Below the pieces are notes generated by a model that did not search any database, had not been told where the DNA came from, and saw only the letters and a list, made by a program, of their open reading frames with translations. Shown piece by piece: positions 7,313-15,191 of a stretch of 25,258 nucleotides of DNA. Numbering within the stretch: position 1 is the first letter of the stretch; the number at the start of each line of letters is the position of its first letter. The DNA comes from Lachnospiraceae bacterium UBA3801 (GTDB lineage Bacteria > Bacillota > Clostridia > Lachnospirales > Lachnospiraceae). Made by a program: the position numbers and the translations under genes. The stretch spans positions 1 to 25,258 of the forward strand of contig DFEN01000141.1 of assembly GCA_002368685.1 (NCBI GenBank), given 5' to 3'.

Positions 7313-8545
7313 CTAAATCTCCACTTCCGGAATCACTTCAAGACTACGCTTTAATATTCCATTCATATACGCTATTGCTGTTCCATAATTTGTTATTGGA
7401 ACGCCCTGTTCTTCCGCTAGGCGGTATCTGGACTGAGCTTCTGCAGGATTCAGCATACAAGCTCCGCAATGAATAATGAGCTTATACTGTCCAAGCACTG
7501 CAGGAAACTCAGTTCCAGAACTGAGGTCTATCTTTGGCGTAACTCCTGTATACTTCTTTATAAGATTTGGAAGCTTCACAGAACCTATATCTCCGCACTG
7601 TCTATGATGCGTGCAGCCCTCACTGATAAGGATTCTGTCCCCTTCCTTAATCTCATCCAGCTGAGTCGCCCCGAGCACGGATGGTACAAGGTTACCCTTA
7701 TATCTTGCCATAAGGATAGAAAATGAAGTTAAATATATATCCTCCGGAACTATTTCGCTAACCTCTTTAAAGGCCTGGGAATCAGTTATAACCATTCTAG
7801 GTTTTTTACCTAGACTATTTAATGTCTCTGCCAGCTCAGAGTCTCGGCACATTACCGGCACAGCCCCATGATCTAATGCATCCCTTATAACCTGCTGCTG
7901 AGGAAGAATAAGACGTCCCTTTGGCGCCGCCTTATCGATAGGTATAACCAGAACTATCAAGTCTCCCGTTTTAACAAGGTCTCCTATCAGTTCTCTATCT
8001 TCGCCACTATCCTTAATAAGCTTAGCAGCAAGCCCCTTCAGGCTTTCTATATTTATGCCCTCTTTCGCACTAACATAGATTTGTGCCGTCACAACGCCCA
8101 TCTCACTCTTTGCTATCTTCTCCTCGAAGTCTTCTTTTCTGAGAACCGGAAGAAGATCAACCTTGTTATAGACCAGAATATATGGGATATTTCTAGTCTT
8201 AAACAAGGTTATCAGCTCATCATCCGCCTGAGACAACCCCAGTCTCGCATCTATAACCAGAATAGCTATATCTGTCTTACGAAGAACCTGTCTGGCTTTC
8301 TCCACACGAAGCTCTCCAAGCTCGCCCTCATCATCTATACCAGGTGTATCTATTATCACAACAGGTCCGAGAGGCAGTAGCTCCATACTCTTATTAACCG
8401 GATCGGTAGTTGTACCCTTTGTATCCGAAACTATAGAAAGGTTCTGACCGGTAAATGCATTTACCAAACTGGACTTTCCCGCGTTACGGCATCCAAAGAA
8501 TGCTATATGTTTTCTTTCTCCAGAAGGAATATCATTTAAACCCAT
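7313..8545 (-). CDS. hydF: [FeFe]-hydrogenase H-cluster maturation GTPase HydF
   Basis: The product is 410 aa, full length. The GTPase domain has Walker A GCRNAGKSS (18-26), the G2 threonines in KGTTTD, DTPGID (G3), NKVD (G4) and SAKE (G5). A middle dimerisation domain follows, then the cluster-binding domain with CTHH and HCGAC, giving the CxH...HCxxC ligand set. HydF is the scaffold that receives the diiron subcluster built by HydE and HydG and loads it into apo-HydA. ATG with TGGAGAAA upstream. It is last in the operon, 38 bp after hydG, and converges with the histidine kinase gene leaving 9 bp, with no terminator visible there. Confidence 0.96.
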   Translation of the reverse strand: MGLNDIPSGERKHIAFFGCRNAGKSSLVNAFTGQNLSIVSDTKGTTTDPVNKSMELLPLGPVVIIDTPGIDDEGELGELRVEKARQVLRKTDIAILVIDARLGLSQADDELITLFKTRNIPYILVYNKVDLLPVLRKEDFEEKIAKSEMGVVTAQIYVSAKEGINIESLKGLAAKLIKDSGEDRELIGDLVKTGDLIVLVIPIDKAAPKGRLILPQQQVIRDALDHGAVPVMCRDSELAETLNSLGKKPRMVITDSQAFKEVSEIVPEDIYLTSFSILMARYKGNLVPSVLGATQLDEIKEGDRILISEGCTHHRQCGDIGSVKLPNLIKKYTGVTPKIDLSSGTEFPAVLGQYKLIIHCGACMLNPAEAQSRYRLAEEQGVPITNYGTAIAYMNGILKRSLEVIPEVEI

Positions 8546-8583
8546 AGTTTTTCTCCATAATACTTTTAACTACAAGGCAACTA

Positions 8584-10002
8584 TTAGAATCGGAAATCTC
8601 TCTCTCCACCGTTCTTGATCAGCTCTAGTCTTTCTTTAACTATTTCAAGAACCTTCTGATTTGGAATATCCTTGAAGTTATCTACGATTATCTTTTCACC
8701 AACTTCTCTTGTAGCAGGGGAAGCATAGTCCACCAGATACTCCTCAAGTGTCATTAGGGCGTTAGGCAGACAGCAGTTCTGGATCTGCTTAGCCTTGCAA
8801 AGTGCCATGAATCTGTCTCCTGTACGTCCTTCTCTGTAGCAGGCTGTACAGAAGGATGGGACATAATCCATCTCCATAAGCCACTTGATTACTTCATCAA
8901 GAGTTCTTGTATCTGAAACCTCAAACTGTGTTGTATCATCTGGACGAACCTCTTCAGTATAACCACCAACTGAAGTACGTGATCCACCTGATATCTGCGA
9001 AATACCAAGATGAAGCACTCTTTCTCTTACCTTCTGTGACTCTCTTGTAGAAATGATCATTCCTGTATAAGGAACAGCGATACGGATACATGCAACGATC
9101 TTAGCAAATGTATCATCATCGATAGCATTTGAGAATTCCTTAACATCGATATCATCTGCAGGACAGATACGTGGAACGGAAATAGTATGAGGTCCAACAC
9201 CATGTACTGCTTCAAGGTGCTCAGCATGCATAAGGATTCCGGCAAACTCATAACGGTACTTATCCAGTCCAAAGAGAACTCCAAGTCCTACATCATCGAT
9301 GCCACCCTGCATAGCTCTATCCATTGCTTCAGTATGATAAGCATAATCACTCTTTGGTCCTGATGGATGAAGCTGCTCATAGGATTCCTTATGGTAGGTC
9401 TCCTGGAAGAGGATATATGTTCCGATACCTGCTTCATGAAGCTTCTGATAATTCTCAACTGTTGTTGCAGCGATATTTACATTTACACGTCTGATAGCAC
9501 CATTTCTATGCTTGATAGAATAAATAGTATCAATACTCTCAAGAACGTACTCAATAGGGTTATGGATAGGATCCTCACCTGTCTCAAGAGCTAGTCTCTT
9601 GTGTCCCATATCCTGCAGTGCGATTACTTCATTACGAATCTGCTCCTGAGTAAGCTTGATTCTTGGAATAGTTCTATTCTTTGCATGATATGGACAGTAA
9701 GTACATCCATTTATACAGTAGTTTGAAAGATATAGTGGTGCAAAAAGCACGATTCTATTGCCGTAGTACTCAAGCTTGATCTCATTAGCCAGCTTAAATA
9801 TCTCTTCATTCTTCTCTGGTATATCACAAGCCAGAAGAACGGACGCCTCCCTATGATCAAGACCCTTTGACTCTCTTGCTTTCTTAAGGATTTCATCAAT
9901 TACCTTTACATTACTCTTGTTCTCATCAGCATATTTGAGGGATTCCAGTATCTCGTCATGATCGATGAACTCCTCTGCTTTAAGTGATTTTGGATTATAC
10001 AT
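8584..10002 (-). CDS. hydG: [FeFe]-hydrogenase maturase HydG (radical SAM tyrosine lyase)
   Basis: The product is 472 aa, full length. The radical-SAM cluster motif is CINGCTYC with Cys96, Cys100 and Cys103; the HydG-specific C-terminal cluster residues are in CTACYREGRTGDRFMALC. HydG splits tyrosine into p-cresol and dehydroglycine, yielding the CO and CN- ligands of the H-cluster as an Fe(CO)2CN synthon. The ribosome site AAGGAGGAA lies within the last codons of hydE, only 2 bp separating the genes, so expression is tightly coupled. All catalytic residues seen are intact. Confidence 0.97.
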   Translation of the reverse strand: MYNPKSLKAEEFIDHDEILESLKYADENKSNVKVIDEILKKARESKGLDHREASVLLACDIPEKNEEIFKLANEIKLEYYGNRIVLFAPLYLSNYCINGCTYCPYHAKNRTIPRIKLTQEQIRNEVIALQDMGHKRLALETGEDPIHNPIEYVLESIDTIYSIKHRNGAIRRVNVNIAATTVENYQKLHEAGIGTYILFQETYHKESYEQLHPSGPKSDYAYHTEAMDRAMQGGIDDVGLGVLFGLDKYRYEFAGILMHAEHLEAVHGVGPHTISVPRICPADDIDVKEFSNAIDDDTFAKIVACIRIAVPYTGMIISTRESQKVRERVLHLGISQISGGSRTSVGGYTEEVRPDDTTQFEVSDTRTLDEVIKWLMEMDYVPSFCTACYREGRTGDRFMALCKAKQIQNCCLPNALMTLEEYLVDYASPATREVGEKIIVDNFKDIPNQKVLEIVKERLELIKNGGERDFRF

Positions 10003-10004
10003 TT

Positions 10005-11102
10005 TTATTCCTCCTTAGTATCCCTATCTGGGATATCCTTTTTATAATCTTTGTGGTCGCCTCGTGAGGTTACCACATTAAAACCTATCGACTCCATTCT
10101 CTTCTGTAGACAAGTCTTGCACTGAGCGGATTCATCCCCTGTGCAGATCTTGTCATCATATAGAAGATATTTATCTCGAACTCCTACTGGCGAAAGATTC
10201 GGCATGACAACATTTGCACCAACCTGGATCCCATACTCTCGTCCAAGAGGATGAATAGTTCCAAGAGCAGTTGTTGATGGAAGGAGAACCTTAGGAAGCA
10301 TGAGTCTTATTAAACCCAGCAGGAAGAGTGTTTCCTCCATAGTGCCATTTTCTTTATCCTTAAAAGGGGTATCATGATGCGTGATAAATGGACCGATCCC
10401 CACCATATGCGGCTGCAGCTCGTGCAAAAATATCATGTCATCAGCTATACATTCTTTAGTTTGATACGGAGATCCTACCATGAATCCCGCTCCAACCTGA
10501 TATCCTATTTCCTTTAAGTTAAATAGACATTTTTTCCTATTCTCTAGAGAAAGGTTCTCTGGATGAAGCTTCCTATAATGCTCTTCATTAGCTGTCTCGT
10601 GTCGGAGAAGATATCTATCCGCTCCTGCCTCGTAATACTTCTTATAACTCTCATAGGATTTTTCACCAATTGAAAGTGTCACCGCACAGTCAGGATATTT
10701 TGCCTTAATACTCTTTATTATTCTGCAAATATCTTCGTCGGAATAATGAGGATCTTCTCCCCCTTGCAGAACAAAGGTTCTGAATCCTAGTTCATAGCCT
10801 TCCTTACAGCATTCAAGTATCTGCTCTTCCGTGAGTCTATATCTATCAGCCTTTGGATTGCCACATCTTATACCACAATAGTAGCAGTCATTCTTACAAT
10901 AATTAGAAAACTCTATCAGTCCACGAACGAAAACATCTGTTCCATAATTCTCTCGCCTAACACGATCTGATTTCTTAAATAGATATTCCGAAAACTCCTT
11001 TGACTGGTGCTCTAGAAGATATATCCACTCTTCCTTTTCCAGCTCGTGAGTAGCCTCTAGCTTATCTATTAACTTATATTCATCTAAAACTTCTAGACTC
11101 AT
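10005..11102 (-). CDS. hydE: [FeFe]-hydrogenase maturase HydE (radical SAM)
   Basis: The product is 365 aa. The radical-SAM motif is CKNDCYYC (Cys69, 73, 76) in a TIM-barrel like that of biotin synthase, with QGGED and a second, optional Fe-S site near the C-terminus, CTGDESAQCKTC (CX7CX2C). HydE acts downstream of HydG to build the dithiomethylamine-bridged diiron unit. The ATG abuts the stop of the TM1266-family gene (no gap), with GAAGAGG inside that gene's end as ribosome site. No hydrogenase structural gene (hydA) lies in the window. Confidence 0.95.
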   Translation of the reverse strand: MSLEVLDEYKLIDKLEATHELEKEEWIYLLEHQSKEFSEYLFKKSDRVRRENYGTDVFVRGLIEFSNYCKNDCYYCGIRCGNPKADRYRLTEEQILECCKEGYELGFRTFVLQGGEDPHYSDEDICRIIKSIKAKYPDCAVTLSIGEKSYESYKKYYEAGADRYLLRHETANEEHYRKLHPENLSLENRKKCLFNLKEIGYQVGAGFMVGSPYQTKECIADDMIFLHELQPHMVGIGPFITHHDTPFKDKENGTMEETLFLLGLIRLMLPKVLLPSTTALGTIHPLGREYGIQVGANVVMPNLSPVGVRDKYLLYDDKICTGDESAQCKTCLQKRMESIGFNVVTSRGDHKDYKKDIPDRDTKEE

Positions 11103-11354
11103 TTAATACCTCTTCTTTGCATAGACGGTATTAGTTGTTACTCCGTCCAGCATACCTAGCTTGCCACCTAATGTACTGATTATTTTTTCTGGTGCATCCA
11201 GGCTTACATTGATAATACATATCTTTTTCTCTCTATAAGGAATCCCCATACGACCAATAACATATTCTCTAGCGTCATGAAGTATCTTGTTAACATCCTC
11301 AATAGACTCTTCGTTTTCTACAACTATTCCGATAAGTGCTATTCTATTTTCCAC
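11103..11354 (-). CDS. TM1266-family small protein, putative [FeFe]-hydrogenase system regulator
   Basis: The frame is open to 11450, but that longer form would be read through a transcription terminator hairpin. The GTG at 11354 has GAGGAGG 8 nt upstream and begins exactly where family homology should (VENRIALIGIVVENEESIEDVN), giving 83 aa, the usual size. It has the ACT/NikR-C-like ferredoxin fold pattern: IALIGIVV strand, helix with DVNKILHDAREYVIGRMG, CIINVSL strand, STLGGKLGMLDGVTTNT. The family is found next to hydEFG in many anaerobes and is annotated as putative regulator without a proven mechanism. It is first in the maturation operon, downstream of the leader and terminator described separately. 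Confidence 0.8.
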   Translation of the reverse strand: MENRIALIGIVVENEESIEDVNKILHDAREYVIGRMGIPYREKKICIINVSLDAPEKIISTLGGKLGMLDGVTTNTVYAKKRY

Positions 11355-11401
11355 TAGCTTTACCTCCTCTATAGCTTCTGCGGAGATGGAACCACCTAGA
11401 T

Positions 11402-11440
11402 AAAACAAAAAGGGAAGCACGCGTACGTACTTCCCTAAAA
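11402..11440 (-). terminator. Intrinsic terminator in the leader of the hyd maturation operon
   Basis: On the minus strand an imperfect hairpin (outer 7 bp AGGGAAG with CTTCCCT, one mismatch, then ACG with CGT) is followed directly by TTTTTGTTTT. It lies about 48 nt before the GTG of the first gene, so it sits inside the operon's leader and is not a gene-end terminator. Its stem contains GTACGTAC, which can pair with ACGTAC at 11520-11525 in the leader, allowing an antiterminated form. Confidence 0.75.
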
Positions 11441-11535
11441 TCCGATTCAAAGCGTAGATACCCTACAGCATCTTCTTATTCCATCGCCTTTCCGGTTGGG
11501 ACGAACCCTTCCGCGTCAGTACGTGAACTAAGTGT
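11411..11535 (-). ncRNA. Structured leader RNA upstream of the hyd operon (possible riboswitch or attenuator)
   Basis: The 245 bp between the P-type ATPase stop and the operon hold no ORF but have strong pairing on the minus strand. One arm is CGC-GG-AA-GGG-loop-CCC-AA-CC with a closing GCG (about 11488-11513); another is GC-U-GTAG-loop-CTAC-GC (about 11452-11468); these precede the terminator hairpin. Base composition is richer in G+C than the flanking spacer. The arrangement (promoter, structured domain, terminator, ribosome site) is that of a cis-regulatory RNA. It does not match the conserved cores of the common riboswitch classes that I can recall (TPP, SAM-I, cobalamin, FMN, glycine, ZTP, T-box). 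Class and ligand are unknown. Confidence 0.55.
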
Positions 11536-11559
11536 AACACCGATATACACTAATTTCAA
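11531..11559 (-). promoter_or_regulatory. Possible promoter of the hyd leader
   Basis: The minus strand offers TTGAAA (11554-11559), 17 bp, TACACT (11531-11536). An alternative is TTGATA (11570-11575), 17 bp, TAGTGT (11547-11552). Both are weak, and the choice decides whether the leader starts near 11525 or 11541. Confidence 0.35.
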
Positions 11560-11599
11560 ATGATATTTATATCAAAAAACTGCCACAGCTACATTTCCT

Positions 11600-14335
11600 T
11601 TATTTTGCTCTTAGTCGTTTGATAAGTTTAGATATCTCAACTATAGGAATAATCAGAAATGCAAGACCAAAGGCAATAGCAAATTCTTTTCCATCAATAA
11701 ATGTAAAGGAGAAAAGATTTCTAAGTACTGGCACATAAAGTATAACCACAGTCAGCACTATTGAAAATGCAAAGGTTGCCCAGAGTGTCTTGTTCTGTCT
11801 CTTGAGGGAGAAGAGCGACTCTGTTCTTGATCTCATATTAAAGCTATGGAACACCTCTGTAAGAGACAGTGTCAGGAACGCCATAGTCATTCCATCATTT
11901 GATGTATGAATAGCTATTGAACCCGTTTCAAGATAATGTCCCACTCCGTAAGAAACTACTGTAAGTATAGCTATGATTGCCCCCTGTACTATAACATCAA
12001 CTCCAAGTCCGCCTGAGAAGATACCATCTGTCTTCTTACGTGGTGGCTGCTGCATAGTTGTTGCTTCTGCTTCTTCCATTCCAAGTCCGATAGCTGGGAA
12101 GCAGTCCGTGATCAGATTGATCCACAGAAGGTGTGCCGGTTTTAATATCGTAAAGTTCATTATTGTAGCAATGAAGATTGCTATAACCTCTGCAAGGTTT
12201 GAAGAAAGCAGGAACTGTATCGCCTTGCGGATATTGTCATATATTCTTCTACCCTCAGCTACTGCTGTTACTATAGTAGCAAAGTTATCATCTGTCAGAA
12301 TCATGTCGGCAACATTCTTAGTAACGTCTGTACCGGTTATACCCATTCCAACTCCGATATCAGCCGACTTAATAGATGGAGCATCATTTACTCCGTCACC
12401 TGTCATGGCTGTAACCTTTCCAAGCTTCTGCCATGCATCTACTATTCTAACCTTATGCTCCGGCTGAACTCTTGCATATACTGAATAGTCCGTTACATGC
12501 TCATTGAAGTATTCATCTGAGAGCTCTTCCAGCTCAGAACCTGTGATAGCTTCAAATGTGATAGCATTTCCATTCTCATCCACGCCATCAAGGATACCCA
12601 GTTCCTTTGCTATAGCAACCGCTGTATCTCTGTGGTCACCTGTAATCATTACAGGTCGGATGCCGGCCTTGCGGCAGTTCTCGATAGCCACCTTTACCTC
12701 TGGTCTGATAGGATCTATCATTCCGCAGAGACCTATATATACAAGTTCTTTCTCAAGTACCGCTGGAGCGAAGTCCTTTGGCTCCTCCGAATACTTGTGG
12801 TATCCGAGGGCCAGAACTCTAAGAGCTCTATCCGCCATACCTTTATTAGCTGCCTTGATTCTGTTCATGACTTCTGAAGTCATTTCATGAACCTGACCGT
12901 CCATCATATAATGCGTACATTCAGCAAGTACACAGTCAGGAGCACCCTTTGTGAACTGAACATATCCACCCTCAGGATCCTTATGAACTGTTGTCATCAT
13001 TTTACGAAGTGAATCAAATGGTGCCTCACCGATTCTTGGATATGCCTCCTTCAGCTTAGCCTTTGGCATATCATTCTTGGCAGCGTCAGTTACAAGAGCA
13101 CACTCTGTAGCCTCACCCACTGCTTTATCTGTCTCCCACTCAGCATCTGAGCAAAGGGCCATTCCCAGAATAAGGATTCTTCCATCATCAGATAGATTAT
13201 CATCCGGAAGGAGCTTTCCATTCTCATCCTTTTCTACTTCTACATTTCCATCTGTTACTGTTACGTGCTCAACTACAGTCATCTTGTTCTGAGTAAGAGT
13301 ACCAGTCTTATCTGAACAAATGATTTCTGTACATCCAAGGGTCTCTACTGCAGTTAGCTTACGGATGATTGCATGGTTCTTGGACATATGAGTCACACCA
13401 AGGGACAGAAGAACTGTTACAACAGCTGCAAGTCCCTCTGGTATAGCGGCAACTGCAAGTGAGATAGCTACCATAAATGTATTCAGGAAGAATTCACCAT
13501 TCAGTCCCTGTCCTGTAACCAGATTACGTACTATATTGATTCCGAAGATAATAGCACAGATAACAAGTACCATTATAGAAAGAATCTTTGATAGCTCGGT
13601 CAGCTTGATCTGAAGTGGAGTTTCTTCGTCTCCAGCCTGTGACAGCTGATCTGCTATTTTCCCCATTTCTGTTGTCATTCCTGTTCCAGTAACAACGGCC
13701 TTACAACGACCATACTGAACAGAGGATCCCATATAGACCATATTTGCTCTGTCGCCTAGTGGCACATCTGTTGCACCCGCTGTATCCAGGGGGTCAGCTG
13801 TCTTGTCTGAAGGAACGGACTCTCCAGTAAGTGCAGCCTCTTCCACCTTAAGAGAAGCTGCCTCTATGATTCTTGCATCCGCCGGAACTGCATCTCCAGC
13901 CTCCATCGTAATGATATCTCCAGGAACGAGTTCTGAGGAATGAATAATCTTAACCTCTCCATCTCTTATTACCTTGGAGGTCGCTGCCGCTATCTCCTGA
14001 AGAGCAGCAATAGCTGACTCAGCCTTTGACTCCTGATAAACTCCGAGTATTGCATTTACTATTACAACCGTAAGAATAATAAATACATCCGCGAAGCCTT
14101 CATGTGAGAAAAATGCTGTTACTGCAGATATGATAGCCGCTACAATAAGCACTATCGTCATGGGCTCGCATATTTCTCTCAGGAATTTCTTAAATACACT
14201 TTCCTTTTCTTTCTCAACCAGTTTGTTCTGTCCATATTCTGCCAGTCTTTCAGAAGCCTCCGCCTCTGTGAGACCTTCCGGCTTTGACTTCATTTCCGTC
14301 AGAACACTTTCATAACTTTCAAGATAATACTTCAT
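11600..14335 (-). CDS. Calcium-type cation-transporting P-type ATPase (P2A-like)
   Basis: The product is 911 aa. Visible are an N-terminal cation-ATPase domain, actuator motif LTGESVP, PEGL in M4 (AAIPEGLAAVV), phosphorylation site Asp342 in SDKTGTLTQNK, KGAPD in the nucleotide domain, the hinge MTGDGVNDAPSIKSADIG, and M6 with WINLITDCFPAIGLGMEEAE followed by a C-terminal domain with four more segments. The Asn/Asp pair in M6 and Glu in PEGL are the Ca2+ ligands of the SERCA/PMR1 group, so Ca2+ export is the likely role, driven by ATP. ATG with AGAGG upstream. It is followed on the same strand by the hyd operon, but the leader terminator between suggests separate transcription. It is divergent from the ABC exporter operon. 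Confidence 0.93.
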   Translation of the reverse strand: MKYYLESYESVLTEMKSKPEGLTEAEASERLAEYGQNKLVEKEKESVFKKFLREICEPMTIVLIVAAIISAVTAFFSHEGFADVFIILTVVIVNAILGVYQESKAESAIAALQEIAAATSKVIRDGEVKIIHSSELVPGDIITMEAGDAVPADARIIEAASLKVEEAALTGESVPSDKTADPLDTAGATDVPLGDRANMVYMGSSVQYGRCKAVVTGTGMTTEMGKIADQLSQAGDEETPLQIKLTELSKILSIMVLVICAIIFGINIVRNLVTGQGLNGEFFLNTFMVAISLAVAAIPEGLAAVVTVLLSLGVTHMSKNHAIIRKLTAVETLGCTEIICSDKTGTLTQNKMTVVEHVTVTDGNVEVEKDENGKLLPDDNLSDDGRILILGMALCSDAEWETDKAVGEATECALVTDAAKNDMPKAKLKEAYPRIGEAPFDSLRKMMTTVHKDPEGGYVQFTKGAPDCVLAECTHYMMDGQVHEMTSEVMNRIKAANKGMADRALRVLALGYHKYSEEPKDFAPAVLEKELVYIGLCGMIDPIRPEVKVAIENCRKAGIRPVMITGDHRDTAVAIAKELGILDGVDENGNAITFEAITGSELEELSDEYFNEHVTDYSVYARVQPEHKVRIVDAWQKLGKVTAMTGDGVNDAPSIKSADIGVGMGITGTDVTKNVADMILTDDNFATIVTAVAEGRRIYDNIRKAIQFLLSSNLAEVIAIFIATIMNFTILKPAHLLWINLITDCFPAIGLGMEEAEATTMQQPPRKKTDGIFSGGLGVDVIVQGAIIAILTVVSYGVGHYLETGSIAIHTSNDGMTMAFLTLSLTEVFHSFNMRSRTESLFSLKRQNKTLWATFAFSIVLTVVILYVPVLRNLFSFTFIDGKEFAIAFGLAFLIIPIVEISKLIKRLRAK

Positions 14336-14446
14336 TTAATCATTCCTCTGATCTTATACTTTTTATTATTACATAGGTGTTTTATCCCCGAAAAAACACT
14401 CTATTAGAATATCATAAAAGCGGTGGAATTTATAGTAGTTTGTGTT

Positions 14447-14452
14447 TATAAT
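14447..14452 (+). promoter_or_regulatory. -10 box of the ABC exporter operon
   Basis: A perfect TATAAT lies 30 bp before the AGGAGG-preceded ATG at 14483. No good -35 is found at 16-18 bp (GTGGAA or TGGAAT is the best), which suggests an activator-dependent or weak promoter. Confidence 0.5.
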
Positions 14453-14482
14453 ATGGAATAAATTATTTTATCAGGAGGCAAA

Positions 14483-15184
14483 ATGTCCTACGTAGAATTT
14501 AAGGATGTTAAAAAAATATATAAAAGTGGTGAGGTGGAAATCCCCGCTCTTTCTGGTGCCAGTTTCACTATAGAAAAAGGTGAATTCTGTGTTATAGTAG
14601 GCGCCTCGGGAGCCGGCAAAACCACTATACTCAATATTTTAGGAGGAATGGATACGCTAACCTCTGGAAATGTACTTATAGATGGTGATGATATATCTAC
14701 CTATTCTAAGAAGCAGCTTACCACCTATAGACGTTTTGACGTAGGCTTTGTATTCCAGTTCTACAATCTGGTTCAGAATCTAACTGCACTGGAAAATGTC
14801 GAGCTTGCTGTTCAAATATGCAAGGATCCCCTTCCACCGGAGGAAATCCTGACGGAAGTAGGTCTGGCTGACAGACTGAAGAACTTCCCTTCCCAGCTAT
14901 CTGGCGGAGAGCAGCAACGTGTAGCTATTGCACGCGCACTTGCCAAGAATCCAAAGCTACTACTATGTGACGAGCCAACAGGAGCTCTGGACTATAACAC
15001 TGGCAAATCAGTACTTAAAATCCTTCAGGATACCTGTCGCAAAACTGGAACCACCGTTATAGTAATCACTCACAATTCAGCCCTTACCGCAATGGCTGAC
15101 AGAGTTATCACAGTCCGCAGTGGTAGAATCGAAAAAGAGTACCTGAATCCAGATCCCGTAGATATATCTGAAATAGAATGGTAA
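14483..15184 (+). CDS. ABC transporter ATP-binding protein (MacB/LolD type)
   Basis: The product is 233 aa with a complete ABC fold: Walker [10 protein letters not shown] (40-48), Q-loop [17 protein letters not shown], signature [16 protein letters not shown] (from about 139), Walker [13 protein letters not shown] and the switch histidine in VIVITHN. The wording is typical of the lipoprotein/peptide-export branch that pairs with FtsX-fold permeases. AGGAGG lies 7 nt before the ATG. The permease gene starts 7 bp after the stop and forms the transporter with it, most likely with two copies of this ATPase per complex. Confidence 0.95.
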   Translation: MSYVEFKDVKKIYKSGEVEIPALSGASFTIEKGEFCVIVGASGAGKTTILNILGGMDTLTSGNVLIDGDDISTYSKKQLTTYRRFDVGFVFQFYNLVQNLTALENVELAVQICKDPLPPEEILTEVGLADRLKNFPSQLSGGEQQRVAIARALAKNPKLLLCDEPTGALDYNTGKSVLKILQDTCRKTGTTVIVITHNSALTAMADRVITVRSGRIEKEYLNPDPVDISEIEW

Positions 15185-15191
15185 TTCTCAC

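Noticed and set aside
11490..11525. Possible T-box core (CGCGGAAGGGTTCGTCCC) in the hyd leader.
   Set aside because: The UGGNACC bulge needed to bind the tRNA end is absent (CTGACGCG instead), and the element is not directly followed by the terminator as in T-boxes.
14377..14399. Hairpin GTGTTTT/AAAACAC between the P-type ATPase and the ABC operon.
   Set aside because: Only A/T-rich pairs with a 9-nt loop and no T tract in the right place; it may be chance in an A/T-rich spacer.
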